NCBI RefSeq assembly: GCF_014648815.1
Contig: NZ_BMRV01000006.1
Coordinates: forward strand, 186,001 to 250,000
From: Streptomyces flaveolus
Lineage (GTDB): Bacteria > Actinomycetota > Actinomycetes > Streptomycetales > Streptomycetaceae
Direction of reading: 5' to 3'
DNA: 64,000 bases
Made by a program: the position numbers and the translations under genes. This document shows positions 47,801 through 55,719 of the stretch, piece after piece. The notes beneath the pieces are model-generated. The model ran no database searches, was not told the origin of the DNA, and saw nothing but the letters and a program-made list of their open reading frames with translations. Every line of letters begins with the position of its first letter. The stretch's first letter is position 1.

Positions 47801-48063
47801 CCGGGCACCCGGAGGCCCGGGCCCGCGTCGACGCCGCGCGGACGGTGGTCGCCGGGAATCCGGTCGCCACCGCCCAGGTGGACCGCGCCCGGGCGCTGCT
47901 CGACGGTGACCTGCCGGGTCAACTCGCCGCCGCGGCGGCCTTCGACGCGGCCGGCTGCCCCTACCAGTCGGCGCGCACCCTGCTGCTCGCCGGGGGCGAG
48001 CACGCCGCCGCCGGTGAGGCCGCGCTCGCCGGCCTGGGGCTGGCGGCCCGCCCCGTCCGATGA
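44803..48063 (+). CDS. LuxR-HTH / NB-ARC / TPR regulator with low-complexity insertion
   Basis: A protein of about 1086 aa. The N-terminal LuxR-type HTH (residues 5-62: ISAREAEVLALLGEHLSNAEMAARLVLSVRTVESHVSSLLRKLHL) precedes an NB-ARC/AAA ATPase with Walker A TGPGGVGKT at 105-113 and Walker B LLVLDNCEQ. A winged-helix region is interrupted by an Ala/Thr/Pro/Gly-rich stretch (about 351-509) containing a 36-residue tandem duplication, and TPR-like helices follow to the end. Having the HTH at the N-terminus reverses the usual LAL order. The start could also be GTG 44752. It is flanked by two minus-strand genes with nearly duplicated promoters, its likely targets. Confidence 0.85.
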   Translation: MTSPGISAREAEVLALLGEHLSNAEMAARLVLSVRTVESHVSSLLRKLHLPDRRALARHAAEVARAERSRSAPALPAPLTAFIGRVRERGELAEAVRAHRLVTVTGPGGVGKTRLALAVAADLAGDFADGVWFVDLVPVTEPDRVGAAVAAAVGVGEQPGRGVDDAVLAALADHRALLVLDNCEQVRDGVAPFLERLLAACPGLRVLVTSRARLMVPFERVLPVPPLSRDGGDASEAVALFTDRAAAVGQPPGPAVSDGVVAVCERLGGVALAIELAAARWSTLGLDGLTAGLSDPLRILTGGSRADDRHRSLRAVLDWSHDLLDPWDQALLRRVSVFVTPFTAEAATEVAGFATGASAGAACTADAGAEATGCTAGPGADTAGCTADHGADADGQTTGAAEPAAGAGTDVTGPTAAPTTRTTAGQATEPTEPTEPAVDPATGVTGLAADPATQATRTTAAQATEAPEPAAGPATRVTGLALDPATEVPGLAVGAGAGVTGGNDAAGPVPLDPAAVVDGLGRLAEQSLLAVTPSAAGTRYQALETIRQYGTERLVDAGELTEVRARHLTWCLAAASALEDTSGADWRARFDASADDLRAALAWAAGRPERRADAHRLALSLAGLAFSRTLLGEAQQRYEQAAALAGDDAAAAALRQAAAVAGCRRLGDDMYRLHRAAAEAARRAGDRAGACRDLAAAATVAYRFSTLFSRIPPVGEVTALLAEARDLADGTPATEAAVALAEAAVLCDAYGALQGAAQNTVDDTVVRAEQAVALARRTGDPVAESAALDALSGARSWAGDAFAGAAAARRRVGVLASLAPAPARTHESMDALAMAAGTALGVGALPDARRWGRQLADHPLLAEAGHHATAWLLAADAFAGHGDEVLGRSTRFLDAWEHSGRRPSLSLGAAAASVAMVHGLRGEHDERASWLTVVGQADTAPEQHRLGYGAVLDGMVLLHHGDAEAALERLAPDPGEVWKWVCWIWLHWYVALRAEAAVLAGHPEARARVDAARTVVAGNPVATAQVDRARALLDGDLPGQLAAAAAFDAAGCPYQSARTLLLAGGEHAAAGEAALAGLGLAARPVR
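46060..46275 (+). repeat. 108-bp in-frame tandem duplication inside the regulator gene
   Basis: Two 108-bp (36-codon) units start at 46060 and 46168. Both begin TRTTA(G/A)QATE and contain a shared VTGLA block. They lie within the Ala/Thr/Pro-rich insertion. Confidence 0.85.
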
Positions 48064-48072
48064 GGCGCGCCC

Positions 48073-48519
48073 CTAGCTCACCGCCTGCTTCACCAGGGCC
48101 GCGATCCGCGTCTCCACCTCGGGCGTGACCTCGGTCAGGGCGAACGCGGTCGGCCACATCGTGCCCTCGTCCAGCTTCGCCGGGTCGTTGAAGCCGAGCG
48201 TCGCGTAGCGCGCCTTGAACTTCGCCGCGCTCTGGAAGAAGCAGACGACCTTGCCGTCCAGCGCGTAGGCGGGCATCCCGTACCAGAGCTTCGGCGCGAG
48301 GTGGGGGGCGGTGGCCGTGACGACGGCGTGGACGCGCTCGGCCATGATCCGGTCGGAGTCCTGCATCTCGGCGATCTTCGCGAGCAGGTCCCGCTCGGCC
48401 TCCGCCGCCTTGTCCGCACGCGAGCCGCGGCGCGCCGCCTTCTTCTGCTCCTGGGCGTGCTCCTTCATCGCGGCCCGCTCGTCGGCCGTGAAACCCTCGT
48501 ACGTGCTGTTGGCGGTCAT
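48073..48519 (-). CDS. DUF1801 / YdhG-like protein
   Basis: A 148-aa protein. A charged helical N-terminus (TADERAAMKEHAQEQKKAARRG) precedes a DUF1801-type domain (VVTATAPHLAPKLWYGMPAYALDGKVVCFFQSAAKFKARYATLGF). The family is small, cytoplasmic and iron-chaperone-fold-like, and its function is poorly known. ATG 48519 with GGAGTGACC is chosen over GTG 48525. The upstream region is a near-copy of that before the gene at 44194-44670, with an operator-like palindrome 97 bp upstream. Confidence 0.82.
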   Translation of the reverse strand: MTANSTYEGFTADERAAMKEHAQEQKKAARRGSRADKAAEAERDLLAKIAEMQDSDRIMAERVHAVVTATAPHLAPKLWYGMPAYALDGKVVCFFQSAAKFKARYATLGFNDPAKLDEGTMWPTAFALTEVTPEVETRIAALVKQAVS

Positions 48520-48615
48520 GGTCACTCCCGTGGTCGTGGTGCACGATCGGCCGGTGTGCCGTGCCCGGCCCGACCGCTGTGATCACAGCCTCTCGCGACC
48601 GTCGCGCCCACGCCT

Positions 48616-48630
48616 CCGTGGTGACCACGG
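48616..48630. promoter_or_regulatory. Candidate operator B of the NB-ARC regulator
   Basis: CCGTGGTGACCACGG is an inverted repeat with 6-bp arms, followed by AAAGCGCCAC. It lies 97 bp upstream of the DUF1801 gene, matching operator A in sequence and spacing. Confidence 0.6.
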
Positions 48631-48673
48631 AAAGCGCCACTGAACCCGGACACGGGTCCGGTGGCGCCCCGTC

Positions 48674-49405
48674 TCACACCTGGACCACCGGCTCCCGCGT
48701 GAACAGCGCCCCGAGTTCCGGCGCGTTGACCCTCCGGTCGGCCAGCCGCAGCCCCTCCCAGACGGTGACCTGGTTGGCGGTGAGGACCGGCTTGCCCAGT
48801 TCCTTCTCCAGGACCGGGATGTGCGCCGCCGTGTGCAGGGCCGTGTCCGGGAGGAGGACCGCCTCCGCGTCCGGGCGGTCGGCGGAACGGGCCAGCGCCA
48901 GCACCTCGGCCTCGGTCCAGGTGCCGACCTCCGCGGCCGTGATGATGCCGGAGCTGACGACGGCGACGGTCTCCGCACCGGCGGTGCGCAGGAAGTCCGC
49001 GAACAAATGGGCCACGTCCTCCGGGTAGGTCGCGCCGATCGCGACCCGGCGCACCCCGAGTTCCTTCGCCGCGTGCACGAACGCGAAGGAGGTGGAGGAG
49101 GCGGGCAGTCCCGCCGTCCGGGCCAGCGAGCGCACCTGCTCCTGGGCGCCGTCCCAGCCGTGCACGAAACTGCCGCTGGTGCAGGCCCACACCACGGCGT
49201 CGGCGCCGGCCAGGCGCAGTTCCGCCGTGCCCGCCTCGAGCCGCTGCGGCGAGCCCATCTCGCGCAGGGCGTCGACGCGGTGGGCGTCCTCGCCGATGTC
49301 GGTGTGCACCAGGTCCACTCGGATGTCGCTGCCCAGGAGCTGCTCGATGCGTGGGTAGTCGTCCTCGCCGGAGTGGCCCGGGTACAGGAATCCCAGTGCT
49401 GTCAT
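48674..49405 (-). CDS. Asp/Glu-racemase-superfamily enzyme (one-Cys, AMDase-like)
   Basis: A 243-aa protein of the maleate isomerase / arylmalonate decarboxylase branch. The first catalytic Cys is present in VWACTSGSFVHG. The position of the second Cys carries Asp instead (AVLLPDTALHT). One-Cys members act as decarboxylases or as partners rather than classical two-base racemases. ATG 49405 overlaps the upstream paralogue's stop (ATGA), so the two are translationally coupled and may form a heteromer or act in sequence in the catabolic island. Confidence 0.82.
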   Translation of the reverse strand: MTALGFLYPGHSGEDDYPRIEQLLGSDIRVDLVHTDIGEDAHRVDALREMGSPQRLEAGTAELRLAGADAVVWACTSGSFVHGWDGAQEQVRSLARTAGLPASSTSFAFVHAAKELGVRRVAIGATYPEDVAHLFADFLRTAGAETVAVVSSGIITAAEVGTWTEAEVLALARSADRPDAEAVLLPDTALHTAAHIPVLEKELGKPVLTANQVTVWEGLRLADRRVNAPELGALFTREPVVQV

Positions 49406-50238
49406 GTCCACCCTTCCTGCTGCTGTTCCGTGCCAGGGACGTCCGGAGTCTCTGGCAGTACGGGGCCGGCCGGCCCCGGCACCGCGGGGCCGGTCCGCGC
49501 CGCCGGGTCGGTCAGCGCCTGGTACGGCCCCACGGCACGGGTACCCAGTCGGCGCAGCGCCGCCCACATCGTCACTTGGTTGGCCGAGATCACCGGTATC
49601 CGCAGCTCGGCCTCCAGCTGCGGGATGACGTCGTAGGTGGGGAGGTTGGTGCAGGAGATGAACAGCGCGTCGGCCGCACCCGGACGCGGCACCGCCCGGC
49701 GTGCCATCTCGGCCACGTCCCGGTACGGGACCTTCCAGATGTGCCGGGTCAGCCCCATGAAGGCGCAGCCGGTGACCGTGACGCCCGCCTGGGCGACGTA
49801 CTCCTCCAGCACCCGGGTCACCGACACGGTGTACGGCGTCACCAGCGCGACCCGGCGTACGCCCAGCTCGGTCAGCGCGTCCAGCAGCGCGCCCGAGGTG
49901 GTGACGGACGGGACCGCGCCCGCCCAGGTCATCGCCTCGCACATCGCGCGTTCGCCGGCGATGCCGCCGACGAAGCTGCCGGAGGTGCAGGTGTAGGCGA
50001 CGACCTCGGGGGCGATGGCGTTGAGGGTGCGCACGGCCTCGCCGAGCGTCTCGTGCTCGCTGACCATCCGGGCGAGGTCCAGGCCGACCTCGACGGGCAC
50101 GTAGGGGGTACGCGTCATGTGCAGCGAGACCTCGTCGGGCACCCACCGCCACAGCTCGCGATCGAGTGCGAAGTCGAACGGGGCGACCACGCCGACCCCG
50201 CGTTGCGGAGCTGGTCCGCCGAGAAAGGAGATGTCCAT
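49402..50238 (-). CDS. Asp/Glu-racemase-superfamily enzyme (two-Cys, maleate-isomerase-like)
   Basis: A protein of about 278 aa starting MDISFLGGPAPQRGVG. Both catalytic Cys of the superfamily are visible: YTCTSGSFVGG and FISCTNLPTYDVI. It resembles maleate cis-trans isomerases and the EutA-type proteins found beside ectoine transporters. It probably isomerises or racemises a small dicarboxylate or amino-acid-derived acid. GTG 50256 is an alternative start. It is coupled to the one-Cys paralogue downstream and divergent from the dehydrogenase gene. Confidence 0.82.
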   Translation of the reverse strand: MDISFLGGPAPQRGVGVVAPFDFALDRELWRWVPDEVSLHMTRTPYVPVEVGLDLARMVSEHETLGEAVRTLNAIAPEVVAYTCTSGSFVGGIAGERAMCEAMTWAGAVPSVTTSGALLDALTELGVRRVALVTPYTVSVTRVLEEYVAQAGVTVTGCAFMGLTRHIWKVPYRDVAEMARRAVPRPGAADALFISCTNLPTYDVIPQLEAELRIPVISANQVTMWAALRRLGTRAVGPYQALTDPAARTGPAVPGPAGPVLPETPDVPGTEQQQEGWT

Positions 50239-50456
50239 GGCACGCACCGGCCTCACGCTGAGGAAGGGGAGGACAACGCACCGTACACACGGCCGTGTTG
50301 ACGAAGGTAGGTTCCGGTGCGAGCGTGGTCAATCCGCCCGCGTCACCAGTAGGTCAACAGCCGGTTGACTCCCCGTCGGCATCGGGTCGCCACGCGTCCC
50401 TCCCCCGCCGGCACCCGACCGCCGTACCGCCCCCGCCTCCCGGAGACACGTCGCCG

Positions 50457-51404
50457 ATGACCATGCCCACCCTCCTCGTCCTGGACGCCGAGCCCCCGCC
50501 CCGGCTGGGCCGGCTGACCGGCCGGGTCCGGATCGAGCACGCGGACGAGTCGACCCTCGCCGAGCGGCTGCCGGACGCCGACGTGCTGCTCGTGTGGGAC
50601 TTCCGGTCGCACGCCGTGCGCCGCGCCTGGCCCGGCGGCGGACCGCGCCCGCGCTGGGTGCACACGGCGAGCGCGGGCGTCGACCATCTGATGTGCCCCG
50701 AGCTGGCCGGCTCCGACACGGTGGTGACGAACGCGCGCGGCGTCTTCGACGGGCCGATCGCCGAGTACGTCGCCGCCCTGGTGCTGGCGATGGCCAAGGA
50801 CCTGCCCCGCACCCTGGAGCTCCAGCGGGAGCGGACCTGGCGGCACCGCGAGTCGCTGCGGGTGGCCAAAACCCGTGCCTGCGTGGTCGGCTCCGGGCCG
50901 ATCGGGCGGGCGATCGCCGGGACGCTGAAGGCCCTCGGCGTCACCACCGCGCTGGTCGGCAGGGCCGCGCGGCCCGGGGTGCACGGCCCGGAGGACCTGG
51001 ACCGGCTGCTGACCCGCGCCGACTGGGTGGTCGCCGCCGCACCGCTCACCGACGCCACCCGCGGCATGTTCGACGCCCGCCGGTTCGGCGTGATGCAGCC
51101 CTCCGCCCGCTTCGTCAACGTCGGGCGCGGACAGCTGGTCGTCGAGGCCGACCTCGCGAAGGCCCTGGCGGAGCGGTGGATCGCGGGCGCCGCGCTGGAC
51201 GTCTTCGAGCACGAACCCCTCGGCCCCGACAGCCCGTTGTGGCAGGCCCCCGGACTGATCGTCTCGCCGCACATGAGCGGCGACACGGTCGGCTGGCGGG
51301 ACGAACTGGGGGCGCAGTTCGTGGAGTTGTACGAGCTATGGGCGGCGGGAGAGCCGCTGCCGAACGTGGTCGACAAGAAGCGCGGATACGTACCCGGACA
51401 CTGA
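50457..51404 (+). CDS. D-2-hydroxyacid dehydrogenase
   Basis: A 315-aa NAD(P)-dependent dehydrogenase. The nucleotide loop is a modified GxGxxG: ACVVGSGPIGRAIAGTLKALG. The catalytic region includes NVGRGQLVVEADLAKAL, ALDVFEHEPLGPDSPLW (acid Glu) and SPHMSGDT (His). The substrate-side N-terminal domain contains WVHTASAGVDHLM. It probably oxidises or reduces a 2-keto/2-hydroxy acid in the catabolic island. A second in-frame ATG at 50463 is also possible. The amidase gene follows 36 bp downstream. Confidence 0.9.
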   Translation: MTMPTLLVLDAEPPPRLGRLTGRVRIEHADESTLAERLPDADVLLVWDFRSHAVRRAWPGGGPRPRWVHTASAGVDHLMCPELAGSDTVVTNARGVFDGPIAEYVAALVLAMAKDLPRTLELQRERTWRHRESLRVAKTRACVVGSGPIGRAIAGTLKALGVTTALVGRAARPGVHGPEDLDRLLTRADWVVAAAPLTDATRGMFDARRFGVMQPSARFVNVGRGQLVVEADLAKALAERWIAGAALDVFEHEPLGPDSPLWQAPGLIVSPHMSGDTVGWRDELGAQFVELYELWAAGEPLPNVVDKKRGYVPGH

Positions 51405-51440
51405 CGTCCCACCGAGCGTTCCCAGAAAGCGGGAGGGTGC

Positions 51441-52859
51441 ATGACCGACCTCACCGAGCTGACCGCCGTACAGCTCGTCGACGGTTACCGCAAGGGCGAG
51501 TTCAGCCCCGTGGAGGTGACGCGGGCGGTACTGGAGCGGGCCGAGCACATCCAGCCGGTGGTCAACGCGTTCGTCCGGTTGACCGGCGAGGAGGCGCTGG
51601 ACCAGGCGCGGCGGGCCGAGGAACGCTGGCGGCGCGGGGAGCCGGTCGGGCGGCTGGACGGGGTGCCGGTCACGGTCAAGGACATCCTGCTGATGCGGGG
51701 GCACCCGACCCTGCGCGGCTCCCTGGCCGTCTCCCCGGACGGCCCCTGGGACGAGGACGCGCCGTCCGTCGCCCGGCTGCGCGAGCACGGCGCGGTCCTC
51801 GTCGGCAAGACGACGACGCCCGAGTACGGCTGGAAGGGCGTGACCGACTCGCCGCTGAGCGGCATCACCCGCAACCCGCACGACCCGTCCCGTACCGCGG
51901 GCGGCTCCAGCGGGGGCGCGGCGGCCGCCGTGGCCCTCGGGGCGGCGCCGCTGGCGCTGGGCACGGACGGCGGCGGCAGCGTGCGCATCCCGGCGTCCTT
52001 CTGCGGGATCTTCGGCCTGAAACCGACGTACGGCCGGGTCCCGCTGTACCCGGCGAGCGCCTTCGGCACGCTGTCGCACGTCGGCCCGATGACCCGGGAC
52101 GCGGCGGACGCGGCGCTGATGCTGGACGTGATCGGCACGCCGGACGCCCGCGACTGGTCGGCGCTGGGCCCGGCGCCCGGCTCCTGCTCCGAGGCCCTGT
52201 CGGGCGGGGTGCGGGGGCTGCGGGTGGCGTACTCGCCCTCGCTCGGCGGGCAGGTGGCGGTGCGCCCGGCGGTGGCGACGGCGGTACGGCGGGCGGTGCA
52301 GCGGCTGGCGGAGCTGGGCGCGTACGTCACCGAGACCGACCCGGACTTCGCGGACCCGGTGGACGCCTTCCACACCCTGTGGTTCAGCGGGGCCGCGCGG
52401 GTCGCGCAGGGGCTGAGGGCGGCGCAGCGCGAGGTGCTCGCCCCGGGGCTGCGGGAGATCGTCGCGGCCGGGGCGCGGTACTCGGCGCTTGACTATCTGG
52501 CCGCGGTGGACGTCCGGATGGAACTGGGGCGCCGGATGGGCCGCTTCCACGAGGCGTACGACCTGCTGGTCACGCCGACGCTGCCGGTCACCGCGTTCGA
52601 GGCGGGCGCCGAGGTGCCGAAGGGCTCGGGGCACCGGCGGTGGACGGGGTGGACGCCGTTCACGTACCCGTTCAACCTGACCCAGCAGCCGGCGGCGACC
52701 GTGCCCGTCGGCGCGGACGGGGACGGCCTGCCGGTCGGGATGCAGCTGGTGGCGGCCCGGCACCGGGACGACCTGGTGCTGCGGGCCGCGCACGCGCTGT
52801 ACGCGGCGGGGGCGGTGCCGACGCGGTTCGGGGCCGGGGTCACGCCCGCCGGAAGCTGA
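51441..52859 (+). CDS. Amidase (amidase-signature family)
   Basis: A 472-aa serine hydrolase. The Ser-cisSer-Lys triad is visible: Lys in PVTVKDILLMRG, the Gly/Ser-rich signature GGSSGGAAAAVALG, and the second Ser in GTDGGGSVRIPASFCGIFGLKPTYG. It probably hydrolyses an amide of the compound imported by the neighbouring transporter, releasing ammonia and an acid. A GatA role is unlikely because no gatB or gatC is adjacent. The 3' end overlaps the convergent DUF3830 gene by 20 bp. Confidence 0.9.
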   Translation: MTDLTELTAVQLVDGYRKGEFSPVEVTRAVLERAEHIQPVVNAFVRLTGEEALDQARRAEERWRRGEPVGRLDGVPVTVKDILLMRGHPTLRGSLAVSPDGPWDEDAPSVARLREHGAVLVGKTTTPEYGWKGVTDSPLSGITRNPHDPSRTAGGSSGGAAAAVALGAAPLALGTDGGGSVRIPASFCGIFGLKPTYGRVPLYPASAFGTLSHVGPMTRDAADAALMLDVIGTPDARDWSALGPAPGSCSEALSGGVRGLRVAYSPSLGGQVAVRPAVATAVRRAVQRLAELGAYVTETDPDFADPVDAFHTLWFSGAARVAQGLRAAQREVLAPGLREIVAAGARYSALDYLAAVDVRMELGRRMGRFHEAYDLLVTPTLPVTAFEAGAEVPKGSGHRRWTGWTPFTYPFNLTQQPAATVPVGADGDGLPVGMQLVAARHRDDLVLRAAHALYAAGAVPTRFGAGVTPAGS

Positions 52860-53334
52860 GCGTCTCGCCCGCCGCTCCCGACCGCCACAGGTCGTTGCAG
52901 GCCTCGGCCATCGCGTCCAGCCCCTCGACGACCTGGCCCCACACGGTGCCGGGCACCCAGCCGACGTCGCCGTTGAGCAGCAGGTTGTTGCGCTCGTAGA
53001 ACAGGGCCAGGTCGACGAGGGTGGTGCCGGGGCGGACCTCGCGGTCGTAGCCGTACGCCTTGGTGCCCAACTCGGCGCCCGCGAAGGCGAAATAGCACAG
53101 GTCGCCCGGGATCGGCGTGACGGTCGGGTTCTCCAGCGGTGGCTCGTTCGCCGCGAAGGGCGGGAAGAGGGCGTAGATCTCGTTACGGGCGTATTTGGCG
53201 TGATACACGTCGCCGGCCAGGGGGAGCGCGTCCCAGACCGCCGCGCAGGTGATCGGGGCCCGTTCGTCCAGCAGCCGGGCCGTGCACGTGATTCCGCGTG
53301 TGACCAGCGAGACTTCGATGTAGCGATCAGCCAT
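52840..53334 (-). CDS. DUF3830 protein (cyclophilin-like fold)
   Basis: A 164-aa protein starting MADRYIEVSLVTRGI, with the DUF3830 blocks CAAVWDALPLAGDVYHAKYARNEIYALFPPF and YGYDREVRPGTTLVDLALFYERNNLLLNGDVG. The family has a cyclophilin-like beta-barrel and is found in gene clusters for uptake and breakdown of small nitrogen compounds; its reaction is unknown. ATG 53343 (MEGMADRY) is an alternative start. The gene faces the amidase and is divergent from the transporter genes. Confidence 0.8.
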   Translation of the reverse strand: MADRYIEVSLVTRGITCTARLLDERAPITCAAVWDALPLAGDVYHAKYARNEIYALFPPFAANEPPLENPTVTPIPGDLCYFAFAGAELGTKAYGYDREVRPGTTLVDLALFYERNNLLLNGDVGWVPGTVWGQVVEGLDAMAEACNDLWRSGAAGETLSFRRA

Positions 53335-53441
53335 GCCCTCCATGGCAGTGGGCCGGGGCGCCGCGGTCAAGGGTGCCGTGCCGTCGTACCGGACCGAAAA
53401 AGATCGGCATAACCTCCGGGGCTTCGGGTAGCTGCGCGCCC

Positions 53442-54371
53442 ATGGCTCCACCACACAGAACCCCTCCATGGGGCATATCCGTCCGAAGGCCCGGGAGTTC
53501 GGGGCCCACTCGCCGATCGCTGCTCGCGGGGGCCGCGGCGCTCGGCGCGCTGGGGGCCGCCGGCTGCTCACGGGTCGCGACCGCGTCGAACGTGGAGGGC
53601 GGCGACCTGCTCGACCGGCTGCGGGCCCAGGGCGTGGCCCGGCTCGGCATCGCGGGCGAGATCCCCTTCGGGTACATCGACAAGAACGGGGAGCTGACCG
53701 GCGAGGCGCCGGAGCTGGCGAAGGTCATCTTCAAGCGGCTCGGAGTGGACCGGGTGCAGCCGGTGCCGACGGAGTTCGGCTCCCTCATCCCGGGGCTGGC
53801 GTCGCAGCAGTTCGACGTCGTGGCGGCCGGCATGTACATCAACCCGGACCGCTGCGAGCAGGTCATCTTCTCCGACCCCGACTACCAGATGCTCGACTCC
53901 TTCATCGTGCGCAAGGGCAACCCCCTGGGCCTGCACGACTACCAGGACGTCGTGGAGAAGAAGGCCAGGTTCGCGACCGGCACCGGGTACGCCGAGATCC
54001 AGTACGCGGTCGAGGCCGGGTACGAGGAGGGCGACATTCTGATCGTCCCCGACCAGGTGGCCGGCCTCAACGCCGTCGAGGCCGGGCGCGTGGACGTCTT
54101 CGCGGGCACGGCGCTGACCACCCGTGAGGTGGTGAAGAAGTCCCGCAAGACCGAGGTGACGGAGGCGTTCAAGCCGGTCGTCGGCGGCAAGCCGCACGTC
54201 GACGGCGGCGGCTTCGCCTTCCGGCCGACCGAGACCAATCTGCGGGACGCCTTCAACGTCGAGCTGCAGAAGCTCAAGAAGAGCGGTGAACTGCTCCGCA
54301 TCCTCGAGCCGTTCGGGTTCACCGAGGACGAGATGACCGATCTGACCGCGAAGGAGCTGTGCGGCGGATGA
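53442..54371 (+). CDS. EhuB-like ABC transporter binding lipoprotein
   Basis: A 309-aa family-3 solute-binding protein. The twin-Arg signal TRRSLLAGAAALGALGAAGC combines a Tat motif with a lipobox. The mature part (RLGIAGEIPFGYIDKNGELTGEAPELAKVIF; GSLIPGLASQQFDVVAAGMYINPDRCEQVIFSDPDYQM) closely resembles EhuB, the ectoine/hydroxyectoine receptor. ATG 53442 has a weak ribosome site. It is first in a tight operon with two permeases and an ATPase, the same order as ehuB-C-D-A. The neighbouring enzymes are not the classical ectoine-degradation set, so the ligand is open. Confidence 0.85.
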   Translation: MAPPHRTPPWGISVRRPGSSGPTRRSLLAGAAALGALGAAGCSRVATASNVEGGDLLDRLRAQGVARLGIAGEIPFGYIDKNGELTGEAPELAKVIFKRLGVDRVQPVPTEFGSLIPGLASQQFDVVAAGMYINPDRCEQVIFSDPDYQMLDSFIVRKGNPLGLHDYQDVVEKKARFATGTGYAEIQYAVEAGYEEGDILIVPDQVAGLNAVEAGRVDVFAGTALTTREVVKKSRKTEVTEAFKPVVGGKPHVDGGGFAFRPTETNLRDAFNVELQKLKKSGELLRILEPFGFTEDEMTDLTAKELCGG

Positions 54372-55072
54372 CATCCGGACTGTGGGAACTCGTACTCCAG
54401 GGCGTCTGGGTCACGGTCCAGCTGCTCTTCTTCAGCGCGCTGCTGGCGACGGCCGTCTCCTTCGTGGCCGGCGTCGCGCGCACCCACCGGCTGTGGATCG
54501 TCCGCTTCCTCGCGGGCTTCTACACCGAGGTGTTCCGCGGCACCTCCGCGCTGGTGATGATCTTCTGGGTGTTCTTCGTGCTGCCGCCGGCCTTCGGCTG
54601 GCAGCTGGTGCCGATGTGGGCGGGCACCCTGGCGCTGGGCCTGACCTACGGGGCGTACGGCTCCGAGATCGTGCGCGGCGCGCTCGGCGCGGTGGATCCG
54701 GCGCAGAAGGAGGGCGGCATCGCCCTCAGCTTCACGCCCTGGCAGCGGATGAGGCTGATCCTGCTGCCGCAGGCGGTGCCGGAGATGATCCCGCCCTTCT
54801 CCAACCTGCTGATCGAGCTGCTCAAGGGCACCGCCCTGGTGTCGATCATGGGCATGGGCGATCTGGCGTTCAGCGGCAACCTGGTGCGCCTGGCGCTCCA
54901 GGAGAGCGCGGAGATCTACACGTACGTCCTGCTGATCTACTTCGTGATCGCGTTCCTGCTCACGCGGGTGATGCGCGGTCTGGAGAAGAAGCTGAAGGCG
55001 GGCGTCGGGAAGGCGGTCCCGAAGCGGAAGACCGTCGCTCCTGAGCCGGCCGGGATCGGGGGTGTCCGATGA
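54368..55072 (+). CDS. EhuC-like polar amino acid ABC permease
   Basis: A 234-aa permease of the HisM/EhuC type. Membrane segments include GVWVTVQLLFFSALLATAVSFVAGV and ALVMIFWVFFVLPPAFGW. The family signature is EVFRGTSALV, and the EAA-type loop is GALGAVDPAQKEGGIALSFTPWQRMRLILLPQAVPEMIPPF. ATG 54368 overlaps the binding-protein stop (ATGA), and its own stop overlaps the next ATG, so translation is fully coupled. Confidence 0.88.
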   Translation: MTSGLWELVLQGVWVTVQLLFFSALLATAVSFVAGVARTHRLWIVRFLAGFYTEVFRGTSALVMIFWVFFVLPPAFGWQLVPMWAGTLALGLTYGAYGSEIVRGALGAVDPAQKEGGIALSFTPWQRMRLILLPQAVPEMIPPFSNLLIELLKGTALVSIMGMGDLAFSGNLVRLALQESAEIYTYVLLIYFVIAFLLTRVMRGLEKKLKAGVGKAVPKRKTVAPEPAGIGGVR

Positions 55073-55719
55073 ACTGGGACTGGAACGCGGTCTCCGAGTT
55101 CATGCCGCACTTCTGGGACGGTCTGCTGGTCACCCTCCAGATCCTGGTGCTCGGCTCGCTGATCTCCTTCGCCCTGGGCCTGGTGTGGGCACTGCTGATG
55201 CGGGTGCCGTCCCGCTGGGTGACCTGGCCGGTCGGGGTGGTCACGGAGTTCGTGCGCAACACCCCGCTGCTGGTGCAGCTGTTCTTCCTGTTCTACGTGC
55301 TGCCGGAGTGGGGTGTGACCGCCTCGGCGCTGACCACCGGCGTGATCGGCATCGGCCTGCACTACTCGACGTACACGATGCAGGTCTACCGGGCCGGCAT
55401 CGAGGCGGTGCCGGTCGGCCAGTGGGAGGCCGCGACGGCGCTGAACCTGCCGCTGGGCCGGACGTGGACCGCGGTGATCCTGCCGCAGGCCGTCCGCCGG
55501 GTGGTGCCCGCCCTCGGCAACTACGTGATCTCGATGCTGAAGGACACGCCGCTGCTGATGGCGATCACGGTGCTGGAGATGCTCGGCGAGGCACGGCTGT
55601 TCTCCCAGCAGAACTTCCAGTTCACCGAGCCCCTGACGGTGATCGGCGTGGCTTTCGTCATCGTCTCCTACCTGGCCTCCCTTGCCCTGCGAGCCCTGGA
55701 GCGACGCCTTGCCCACTGA
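55069..55719 (+). CDS. EhuD-like polar amino acid ABC permease
   Basis: A 216-aa permease of the HisQ/EhuD type (FWDGLLVTLQILVLGSLISFALGLVWALL; EFVRNTPLLVQLFFLFYVLPEWG; EAA loop GIEAVPVGQWEAATALNLPLGRTWTAVILPQAVRRVVPAL). It forms the heterodimeric channel with the preceding permease. The start is coupled (ATGA) and its 3' end overlaps the ATPase start. Confidence 0.9.
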   Translation: MNWDWNAVSEFMPHFWDGLLVTLQILVLGSLISFALGLVWALLMRVPSRWVTWPVGVVTEFVRNTPLLVQLFFLFYVLPEWGVTASALTTGVIGIGLHYSTYTMQVYRAGIEAVPVGQWEAATALNLPLGRTWTAVILPQAVRRVVPALGNYVISMLKDTPLLMAITVLEMLGEARLFSQQNFQFTEPLTVIGVAFVIVSYLASLALRALERRLAH

